Source: Stagnihabitans sp039932095 (lineage in GTDB: Bacteria > Pseudomonadota > Alphaproteobacteria > Rhodobacterales > Rhodobacteraceae). Taken from it: DNA of 7,741 nt. The DNA lies in the NCBI GenBank assembly GCA_039932095.1, contig JBDTQR010000204.1, positions 1 to 7,741 of the forward strand, in the 5' to 3' direction. The position numbers and the translations under genes are program-made. Below are positions 1 to 5,830 of this stretch, in pieces (the first letter of the stretch is position 1; the number at the start of each line of letters is the position of its first letter). The notes under the pieces were generated by a model, which saw nothing but the letters and a program-made list of their open reading frames with translations, had not been told where the DNA came from and ran no database searches.

Positions 1-1652
1 TGAAATTTAACAATATTACGGTGGCTTGCGTGATGACCCTGGTGTTGTCAGGGCAGGCCCAACCGGTGCTGGCCGATAATTCCATCGTTGGCGGGATCAT
101 CGGTGGGATTATCGGTGGCGCCATCATGAATGAGGCCAACCGGTCGCGACCACAGACCAGCCATCGCACCGCCACGCGGACCTCGGGGATTTCGTCAGCG
201 CAGCGCGAGGCCAACCGCGAGACGCAGGTCGCGTTGAACTATTTCGGCTTTCCGGTCGGCACGCCGGATGGCGCGCTTGGGCCGCGCTCGCGCTCGGCAA
301 TCAGCGAGTATCAGGTGGTGCTGGGCTATCCGGCCACTGGCGATCTGGCGGACTATCAGCGCGACCTGCTGGTGACATCGTATTACCGCGCCCAATCTGG
401 TGGTTCGGCGACGGCGCAGGCGATTGCCAGCAATGCGATGGGGGTGCGCGGGCTGCTGATCACCTACCGCGACGAGCGGTTTGGTACGGCGCAGGTCAGT
501 CCCGAGGTGGCGGGCAGCACGGGCGGGCTGCCACCGGAAGTGGCGGCGGCGGTGAACGAGATCGCCCGCAACTCGGATCCGACGGCGGAACAACTGGTGC
601 AGAGATCGGGCTTTATCCAGATTGCCGATATGAACGGCGATGGGCGGACCGACTATCTGATCGACACCTCGGTCACCGGTTCTGCGTTCTGGTGCAATGC
701 CCAGTCCTGTGCGGTTCGGGTGTTCGCCTCGACACCGGAAGGCTATCAGCGCAATGATTTTCAGGCATTCAACGCGGTGCCGGCCATGTTCAGTTGCCAG
801 CGTGGCGATTGCGTGAAGGTGGATCAGGGCACGGCGCTCGCCAATGCCACGCAACCGCCGGCGACCAATATGGCCGCGGCTCCGGTGCCATCGGCACCGG
901 CTGTCGTTGCGGCCCCGCAATCCGTAGCACCGGCGTTGCCGACCTTCATGGATCTGGCGGTGACGCAGGTCTCGCTGGCGTCGGCGTGCAACAAGGTGAG
1001 CCTGCAGACCAATACCAATGGCGGCTATACCAAGGTGGCGGCGATGTCCGATCCGGGCTTTGCGCTGGCCGAGCAGTTCTGTCTGGCGCGGACTTATGCG
1101 ATGTCGCAGGGCGAGGATCTGGCGGCGCGGGTGCCGGGTGTGACACCGGCACAGATTGCTGCGCAATGTCAGGCCTTTGGCCCGGTTCTGGCCCCCTATG
1201 TCGCCGCGCTATCGGTGCAGTCGCGCGATGAGGTGCTGACCGCGGTGGCGGCCTTTGTTCAGAGCAGTGGGATGGCCACGGCGCAGCTGACCGGCACAGC
1301 CAAGATTTGTCTGGGGGTTGGCTATACCACGGACAAGATCGAAGTCGCCATCGGTTCGGCGCTGTTGCTGACGGCGCTTGGGGAAAAGGCCTATGCCGAA
1401 CTGGTCGGGCATCATCTGTCGCAGGGCTTTGGGGCGACGCAGCGGCCCGATCTGGCGCTGGCGTGGTACGAAATGGGACTGGATGCTGCTGCGGGCGGTA
1501 CGGCGGTATTTGCGCCGGGTCTGCCGGACCGCACTGCGTTGATCCGCAAGGCGGCCTATGCAGTGGGTGGCAAGGCGGATCCGAGCGCGACCGGCGGCGC
1601 GCAAGTGTTGCCAGTATTCTCGCTGGCCCCGGCAGCACCTGCCAATCCATGA
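1..1652 (+). CDS. Exported peptidoglycan-binding-domain protein (start codon lost at window edge)
   Basis: The frame is open from the left edge. Bases 1-2 are TG and the next codons read KFNNITVACVMTLVLSG, so the start codon almost certainly lies one base outside, giving about 550 residues; the internal GTG at 21 would cut into the signal peptide. Numbering from that Met: signal peptide 1-24 ending PVLA; glycine-zipper segment about 28-42 (GG at every fourth position); peptidoglycan-binding-like domain about 66-131, with the LNYFGFPVGTPDGALG and AISEYQ signature; an acidic EF-hand-like loop DMNGDGRTD at 210-218; two CxxxxC pairs (232/237, 266/271) fitting an oxidising periplasm; an Ala/Pro linker about 281-313; then a C-terminal region with a degenerate Sel1-like repeat (about 464-497, ending LALAWYEMG). 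I see no hydrolase catalytic motif. Likely role is a periplasmic or envelope protein touching the cell wall; the exact function is unknown. It is followed by its own terminator. Confidence 0.8.
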   Translation, partial: KFNNITVACVMTLVLSGQAQPVLADNSIVGGIIGGIIGGAIMNEANRSRPQTSHRTATRTSGISSAQREANRETQVALNYFGFPVGTPDGALGPRSRSAISEYQVVLGYPATGDLADYQRDLLVTSYYRAQSGGSATAQAIASNAMGVRGLLITYRDERFGTAQVSPEVAGSTGGLPPEVAAAVNEIARNSDPTAEQLVQRSGFIQIADMNGDGRTDYLIDTSVTGSAFWCNAQSCAVRVFASTPEGYQRNDFQAFNAVPAMFSCQRGDCVKVDQGTALANATQPPATNMAAAPVPSAPAVVAAPQSVAPALPTFMDLAVTQVSLASACNKVSLQTNTNGGYTKVAAMSDPGFALAEQFCLARTYAMSQGEDLAARVPGVTPAQIAAQCQAFGPVLAPYVAALSVQSRDEVLTAVAAFVQSSGMATAQLTGTAKICLGVGYTTDKIEVAIGSALLLTALGEKAYAELVGHHLSQGFGATQRPDLALAWYEMGLDAAAGGTAVFAPGLPDRTALIRKAAYAVGGKADPSATGGAQVLPVFSLAPAAPANP

Positions 1653-1661
1653 TAGGCTTTT

Positions 1662-1697
1662 GGGGAGCCGCAAAAAAACTGCGGCCCCCCTTTTCTT
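1662..1697 (+). terminator. Intrinsic terminator after the peptidoglycan-binding-domain gene
   Basis: GGGGAGCCGCA (1662-1672) pairs with TGCGGCCCCCC (1680-1690) over 11 positions with one A-C mismatch. The loop is a short A-rich 7-mer and the stem is followed directly by TTTTCTT. It lies 9 nt after the stop codon, so it ends that transcript and separates it from the downstream tRNA gene. Confidence 0.82.
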
Positions 1698-1730
1698 CGG
1701 GACAGACACCGTTTAGAAGCCGTCCCAGCC

Positions 1731-1840
1731 TGGGCCGGATCGTGCGGATGTGGCGGAATTGGTAGACGCGCAGCGTTGAGGTCGCTGTTCTTTAATCGGA
1801 GTGAAAGTTCGAGTCTTTTCATCCGCACCAATCCGGCCCA
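1731..1840 (+). repeat. Perfect 10-bp inverted repeat enclosing the tRNA-Leu gene
   Basis: TGGGCCGGAT at 1731-1740 is the exact reverse complement of ATCCGGCCCA at 1831-1840. The left arm ends 3 nt before the tRNA and the right arm starts immediately after the encoded CCA. Three more pairs (GCC 1728-1730 with GGC 1842-1844) extend the helix if A1841 is bulged. In a precursor transcript the arms would form a 10-13 bp helix stacked beyond the acceptor stem. The sequence identity is seen directly; a role in tRNA maturation or stability is inference. Confidence 0.7.
1744..1830 (+). tRNA. tRNA-Leu(GAG)
   Basis: This is an 87-nt class II tRNA. The acceptor arms GCGGATG (1744-1750) and CATCCGC (1820-1826) pair fully and are followed by discriminator A and an encoded CCA (1828-1830). 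The anticodon stem CAGCG/CGCTG (1771-1775/1783-1787) holds the 7-nt loop TTGAGGT, giving anticodon GAG at 1778-1780, which reads leucine CUC and CUU codons. The variable region is long (1788-1802), as expected for leucine. The T arm is GAAAG/CTTTT around TTCGAGT (1808-1814), with one G-U pair. The D-arm carries the usual GGTAGACGC of bacterial tRNA-Leu. No intron or interruption is present. Confidence 0.97.
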
Positions 1841-1981
1841 AGGCCAGTCAGATCGCTGCTCTGAAGGCCCCGCGCCTATGACGACAATTTACCAAAAAAT
1901 CGCAGTTTAATCTCAAGTTAGGACAGCTGCCGCACAACCATTTCACCGGGGCCCTGTTGGTCCGCCGGGAATGAGGGTGTG

Positions 1982-2095
1982 ATGCAGGCTCCGGCCATCT
2001 GCTGCGTGGACACGGGACGGCTCCATGTCTTGTGCAAGGCATGTCAGCCTGCTCTGACGGGCTATTTCCGCCCGGTCTGCGGCCAAGGGCGTTGA
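1982..2095 (+). other. Candidate 37-codon Cys-rich leader ORF upstream of the RTX gene
   Basis: An ATG at 1982 opens 37 codons (MQAPAICCVDTGRLHV...) ending in TGA at 2093-2095, 3 nt before the RTX start and in the same frame. It encodes five cysteines, including a CKAC pair. A GAGGG at 1973-1977 sits only 4 nt upstream, closer than an ideal ribosome-binding site. It could be a translated leader peptide coupled to the RTX gene or a chance open frame; chance is more likely on this evidence. The rest of the 1841-2098 gap holds an AT-rich stretch (about 1880-1922) that could carry a promoter, but I see no convincing -35/-10 pair. Confidence 0.18.
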
Positions 2096-2098
2096 TCC

Positions 2099-4477
2099 AT
2101 GGCCACAACGTTCAACTGGATCTACCTCGGCGCGTCCAACACCGCGATGGACCCGATCGAGGGCAACACCTGGATGGAGAATGCCGGCGCTTTTGTCGGC
2201 CAGACCTATGGAACGGCGGGGGATCCGCTGCACATGCACATCACCTCGGCACAGATGCTCGACAGCACGGGCAATGCGGGCCTGTTGGACACCAACAGCT
2301 TTTTTGGCAATTACGACCAGTTCAAGACCGATATGGGCGGCGGGCTTGCGACCTATGCCTTTGACGGGGTTGCGGTTTACAACGCGACGATCACCTATGC
2401 CAACGGCACGACGGCGACGATCACGGCAGTGGTGGTGCAGGACACCTCGGGCAAGTTGTTCCTTGCACCTGAGGTCGACGCCAATGCCGACACGCTGGCG
2501 CTGGAAGCCTCGCCGATCAGGTCATTGACGCTGAACTCGGTCAACACGTCGACGCTGGATGGATTGACGATTGACCGCTTTGTCACCGGCTTTGACGACG
2601 GTTTCATTGAGGGCACGGCAGCAGGCGACCTGATTGACGGCAATTACGTCGAGCCGGTCGCCAAGGGCACCGACAAGGTCGACAACAACGATGGCCTGTC
2701 GGGCAGTGCGCCCAACAGCGACTATATCCGGGCAGGGGCTGGCAATGACACGGTCTATGCCAATCTGGGCAATGACACGGTCTTTGCCGGCGATGGCAAC
2801 GATCTGGCCTATGGCGGGGCTGGCAATGACGACCTGCGCGGCGAGGCTGGCAACGACACTTTGTACGGCGACGCCGGCAACGATGTCGTCTATGGCGGTC
2901 TGGGTGACGACCTTCTTTATGGCGGCACCGGGGATGACACGCTGCTGTTCGGGGCCGGCAACGACACGGTCTATGGCGGCGACGGCAATGACTTAATCGA
3001 CGACAACTCCGGCGGTCAGGACATTGGTGCCAACTATGTTGATGGCGGGCTGGGCGACGACCTGATCTGGGTTGGTGACAGCAATGACACCGTGCTGGGC
3101 GGGGCCGGCAATGACACGCTCTATGGCGAGAATGGCGATGATCTGCTGGCGGGCGGTGCCGGGGCCGACTATCTGGATGGCGGCGCGGGGATTGACATTG
3201 CGGACTATTCCACGTCGGGGGCCGGGGTCACGGTCAATCTGGCGACTGGAGCCACTGCGGGCGGCGATGCGGCGGGCGATACGCTGCTCTCGATCGAGGC
3301 GGTGGTGGGGTCGGGCTATGGCGATCAGCTGACGGCGGGGCCGGGCGGCAGTTCGCTTTACGGCGGGCTGGGCCACGACACGCTGAGCGGCGGCACCGGC
3401 AACGACAGTTTCTATGGTGGCGCCGGCAATGATCTGCTGGCGGGCGGTGCGGGCAATGACGCGCTTTACGGCGATGGCGGCAACGACATTTTGCGCGGCG
3501 GGGCCGGCGACGACACGCTGACCGGTGGCGCGGGCAATGATGTGCTGGTGGTCGAAATCAGCGGTGGACGTGACACCATCACCGACTTTGACCTTGGCGA
3601 TGATGACCACAACGGCACCACCAATGATCAGTTCGATGTGTCCAGTCTGGTTGATGCGCAGGGCAGGCCGGTCAAGGCGTTCGATGTCACGATCAGCGAT
3701 GATGGCAGCGGCAATACGGTTCTGCATTTTCCGGGTGGCGAGCAGGTCACCATCCTGGGGCTGAGTCCGGCGACGGCGGGCGCGTCTGGGGTGCTGGCCT
3801 CGATGGGAATTCCGTGCTTTGCGGCCGGCACGCGGATCTTGACGCCGCAGGGCCAGGTGGCGGTGGAGGATTTGCGGCCAGGCGATCTGGTGCTGACGGC
3901 GGCGGGGCGGGCGGTGCCGGTGCTGTGGCATGGGGTCAGGGTGCTTACGGCGGCCGAGTTACGCGACCAACCGCAGTTGCGGCCAATCCGGCTGCAAGCC
4001 GGGCATCCTGGGGCGCGGCGGTCGTTGGTGGTGTCGCCGCAACATGGGATGCAAGTGGAAGGGCCAGGCGGGGCGCGGTTGATCCGGGCGCGGCACCTGG
4101 CCTTGCTGGGGCTGGGCGCGCGGGTGGCACGCGGGATCCGCGAAATCAGCTATCATCATCTGCTGCTGCCGGAGCATAGTCTGATCTTGGCAGAGGGACG
4201 CGTCAGCGAGAGTTTCTATCCCGGACGCATGGCATTGGCAGCCCTGTCCACCGCCGAGCGGGTGGCGGTGGCGCGGTCGATCATGACGGTTCGGGGTGGT
4301 GGGTCTGGCGATCTGGCCCAGATCTATGGCCCGCGCTGCCTGGCGCTGCTGACCCTGCGCGAGGCGCAGGACTGGGTTCGGGTCGCGGTGAACGGGGTCG
4401 CGGGGGAACCGGCTGGCGCGCAGGTGACGGGCCGGGAATCACGTGAAATGGCTGTCAGGACGGGTCGGAAGTGCTGA
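2099..4477 (+). CDS. RTX calcium-binding protein with C-terminal Hint domain
   Basis: The product is 792 residues with no Sec signal peptide, as expected of a type I (T1SS)-exported RTX protein. Domains in order: an N-terminal domain about 1-185 (begins MATTFNWIYLGAS) that I recognise as recurrent in roseobacterial RTX proteins but cannot assign a function; RTX nonapeptides (GGxGxDxLx) at about 213-370 and 420-485, split by a non-RTX segment; a post-repeat beta region about 486-560 (RDTITDFDLG, ISDDGSGNTVLHFPGGE); and a Hint_2-type domain about 572-720 starting CFAAGTRI, with nucleophile candidate Cys573, SPQHG with His649, and the usual ESFYPG near its end. Hint domains can cleave the chain at the Cys by an N-to-S acyl shift. 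The start is ATG 2099: an in-frame TGA lies 6 nt upstream, and AAGGGC (2085-2090) is a weak ribosome site. No protease, lipase or adhesin domain is visible, and no T1SS genes are in the window. Confidence 0.92.
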   Translation: MATTFNWIYLGASNTAMDPIEGNTWMENAGAFVGQTYGTAGDPLHMHITSAQMLDSTGNAGLLDTNSFFGNYDQFKTDMGGGLATYAFDGVAVYNATITYANGTTATITAVVVQDTSGKLFLAPEVDANADTLALEASPIRSLTLNSVNTSTLDGLTIDRFVTGFDDGFIEGTAAGDLIDGNYVEPVAKGTDKVDNNDGLSGSAPNSDYIRAGAGNDTVYANLGNDTVFAGDGNDLAYGGAGNDDLRGEAGNDTLYGDAGNDVVYGGLGDDLLYGGTGDDTLLFGAGNDTVYGGDGNDLIDDNSGGQDIGANYVDGGLGDDLIWVGDSNDTVLGGAGNDTLYGENGDDLLAGGAGADYLDGGAGIDIADYSTSGAGVTVNLATGATAGGDAAGDTLLSIEAVVGSGYGDQLTAGPGGSSLYGGLGHDTLSGGTGNDSFYGGAGNDLLAGGAGNDALYGDGGNDILRGGAGDDTLTGGAGNDVLVVEISGGRDTITDFDLGDDDHNGTTNDQFDVSSLVDAQGRPVKAFDVTISDDGSGNTVLHFPGGEQVTILGLSPATAGASGVLASMGIPCFAAGTRILTPQGQVAVEDLRPGDLVLTAAGRAVPVLWHGVRVLTAAELRDQPQLRPIRLQAGHPGARRSLVVSPQHGMQVEGPGGARLIRARHLALLGLGARVARGIREISYHHLLLPEHSLILAEGRVSESFYPGRMALAALSTAERVAVARSIMTVRGGGSGDLAQIYGPRCLALLTLREAQDWVRVAVNGVAGEPAGAQVTGRESREMAVRTGRKC
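2735..3553 (+). repeat. RTX nonapeptide tandem repeats (27-bp units, two blocks)
   Basis: About 22 degenerate copies of a 27-bp unit encode GGxGxDxLx-type nonapeptides, with the recurring DNA core GGCAATGACAC or GGCAACGACAC. Block one spans about 2735-3208 and block two about 3356-3553. Between them lies a non-repeat stretch encoding DYSTSGAGVTVNLATG and GDTLLSIEAVVGS. A short irregular insertion (about 3000-3046, encoding DDNSGGQDIG) also interrupts the first block. Such repeats fold into a calcium-stabilised parallel beta roll outside the cell. The repeated DNA is a plausible site for copy-number change by recombination. Confidence 0.92.
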
Positions 4478-4626
4478 TTTTGTGATCTAAAACCGGGCAT
4501 TTGCCACAATCCTTGGCATAAAGGGTGTAATTCCTCTGAATATCTGACTATACGGATGCAACAGCTTGTGCCCCAAGTTCTCAATTGCAATGGTTTTGAG
4601 CAATGGCGTAAGACTTATGCAGCAAA

Positions 4627-4641
4627 GGCCGGGAAACGGCC
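4627..4641 (+). other. Small hairpin in the leader of the ABC ATPase gene
   Basis: GGCCG (4627-4631) and CGGCC (4637-4641) pair perfectly around GGAAA, 7 nt upstream of the ribosome-binding site of the ATPase gene. A second weak 5-bp pairing, CTCAA/TTGAG, lies at 4580-4600. The 4478-4660 gap must carry the transporter promoter unless transcription reads through from the RTX gene, after which I see no terminator. TTGCCA at 4501 and TGTAAT at 4526 are promoter-like but 19 nt apart, so I do not call them. Confidence 0.3.
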
Positions 4642-4648
4642 ATTCGAC

Positions 4649-4654
4649 AGGGGG
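4649..4654 (+). promoter_or_regulatory. Shine-Dalgarno site that fixes the GTG start of the ABC ATPase
   Basis: AGGGGG lies 6 nt before GTG 4661, the best ribosome site in this region. The alternative ATG at 4556 would add 35 residues that do not resemble the start of an ABC ATPase, and it has no purine-rich site before it. The chosen start gives VASGSSNDAFVAFEHVQKSY, which leads into the first strand of the nucleotide-binding domain at the expected distance. Confidence 0.75.
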
Positions 4655-4660
4655 AATTGC

Positions 4661-5761
4661 GTGGCATCAGGTAGCTCGAACGATGCGTTCGTCGCATTTG
4701 AACATGTGCAGAAGAGTTACGACGGTGTTCAGCTGGTCGTAAAGGATCTGAACATTGCGATCGGCAAAGGCGAGTTCTTGACCATGCTGGGGCCGTCAGG
4801 TTCGGGCAAGACCACTTGTCTGATGATGCTGGCTGGTTTTGAGACGGCAACCCACGGCGAAATCAAGCTTGACGGGCGGCCGATCAATCAGGTGCCGCCG
4901 CACAAGCGCGGTATCGGGATGGTGTTCCAGAATTACGCGCTTTATCCGCATATGACCGTGGGCGAAAATCTGGCCTTTCCGCTGGAAGTGCGCGGCATGG
5001 GCAAGGATGACCGCGAGACCAAGGTCAAGCGGGCGCTCGACATGGTGCAGATGTTTGACTTCATCAATCGGCGGCCGGCGCAACTGTCTGGCGGCCAGCA
5101 ACAGCGGATCGCCCTGGCGCGGGCCCTGGTATTTGACCCTTCGCTGGTGTTGATGGATGAGCCGCTGGGTGCGCTGGACAAGCAGTTGCGCGAACATATG
5201 CAGTTTGAAATCAAGCACCTGCATGAGACGCTTGGCATCACGGTGGTCTATGTCACCCATGATCAGGGTGAGGCGCTGACCATGTCGGACCGGGTGGCGG
5301 TTTTCAACGATGGCCGCATTCAACAATTGGCGCCGCCCGCTGATCTCTATGAACGGCCCGAAAACAGCTTTGTCGCGCAGTTCATCGGTGAGAACAACAA
5401 ACTTTCCGGCACAATTGAAGAGATCGGCGGGGGACGCTGCAAGGTCAGACTGGCCAGTGGCGAGTTGATCGACGCGACGCCGGTCAATGTCAGTGAAAAG
5501 GGTGCCAAGACGGTGGTGTCGATCCGGCCTGAGCGGGTCGAATATAAGCCCGAATTGATGCCGCCGGGGGCCCAGACGATTGAGGCCGAAGTGCTGGAGT
5601 TCATCTATATGGGCGACCAGTTCCGCACCCGGGTACGTGTGGCCGGGGCGGACGACTTCGTCATCAAGGCCCGGAACGCGGCCAATCAGGACGTCCTGAC
5701 GCCGGGCACCAAGATCAGGATCGGTTGGGCGCCGCAAGACGCGCGCGCGCTCGACCCCTAG
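4661..5761 (+). CDS. ABC transporter ATP-binding protein, spermidine/putrescine (PotA-like) class
   Basis: From GTG 4661 the product is 366 residues, the usual PotA/MalK-class length. It is the cytoplasmic ATPase that powers the importer encoded downstream. Visible motifs: Walker A GPSGSGKTT (44-52), Q-loop FQNYAL with Gln90, signature LSGGQQQR (142-149), Walker B LVLMDEP (162-168), D-loop GALD (170-173) and switch His200 in VTHDQGEA. All catalytic residues are intact. The C-terminal part, about 230-366, is a TOBE-type domain, with a strand pattern around LSGTIEEIGGG and VSIRPERVEY, typical of importers that couple to MsbD-type or Pot-type permeases. The binding-protein gene starts 69 nt downstream, and a permease gene follows that. 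Assignment to the polyamine class rests on overall similarity and on the neighbours; the actual substrate is not shown by the ATPase. Confidence 0.95.
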   Translation: MASGSSNDAFVAFEHVQKSYDGVQLVVKDLNIAIGKGEFLTMLGPSGSGKTTCLMMLAGFETATHGEIKLDGRPINQVPPHKRGIGMVFQNYALYPHMTVGENLAFPLEVRGMGKDDRETKVKRALDMVQMFDFINRRPAQLSGGQQQRIALARALVFDPSLVLMDEPLGALDKQLREHMQFEIKHLHETLGITVVYVTHDQGEALTMSDRVAVFNDGRIQQLAPPADLYERPENSFVAQFIGENNKLSGTIEEIGGGRCKVRLASGELIDATPVNVSEKGAKTVVSIRPERVEYKPELMPPGAQTIEAEVLEFIYMGDQFRTRVRVAGADDFVIKARNAANQDVLTPGTKIRIGWAPQDARALDP

Positions 5762-5764
5762 AAC

Positions 5765-5797
5765 CCCCATAGACCTGGGGCTGCCGCAGGATGCGGC
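5765..5797 (+). other. Two tandem intercistronic hairpins between ATPase and binding-protein genes
   Basis: CCCCA (5765-5769) pairs with TGGGG (5776-5780) around a 6-nt loop. Two bases later GCCGCA (5783-5788) pairs with TGCGGC (5792-5797) around GGA. Both stems are perfect, start 3 nt after the ATPase stop, and leave a single-stranded AC-rich leader before the ribosome site GGGAG (5818-5822). No T-run follows, so this is not a canonical terminator. A role in protecting or processing the binding-protein mRNA is inferred. Confidence 0.5.
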
Positions 5798-5830
5798 TAA
5801 CAATCAAACGTAACAACGGGAGCTATCTTA

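Noticed and set aside
1744..1860. tRNA-Leu as an integration site for a mobile element
   Set aside because: No integrase, no duplicated tRNA 3' end and no change in composition is visible in the window.
2993..3931. Long minus-strand open frame (312 codons) opposite the RTX gene
   Set aside because: It is the complement of repetitive GC-rich RTX codons, giving an Arg/His/Ala-rich product with no domain pattern; the + strand frame is unambiguous.
4501..4531. Possible promoter (TTGCCA ... TGTAAT) or TGCCA/TGGCA operator before the ATPase gene
   Set aside because: The spacer is 19 nt, the -10 match is poor and the 5-bp inverted repeat is too short to support a call.
4556..4660. Upstream ATG extension of the ABC ATPase (35 extra residues)
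   Set aside because: There is no ribosome site at 4556, the extension is not family-like, and a strong Shine-Dalgarno sits in front of GTG 4661.
5740..5750. CG dinucleotide run near the 3' end of the ATPase gene
   Set aside because: Five units in a GC-rich gene are unremarkable, and slippage would change only the last few residues.
4796..5803. Minus-strand open frame of 335 codons opposite the ABC ATPase
   Set aside because: The + strand encodes every ABC motif in order; the antisense frame is a product of third-position GC bias and has no recognisable features.
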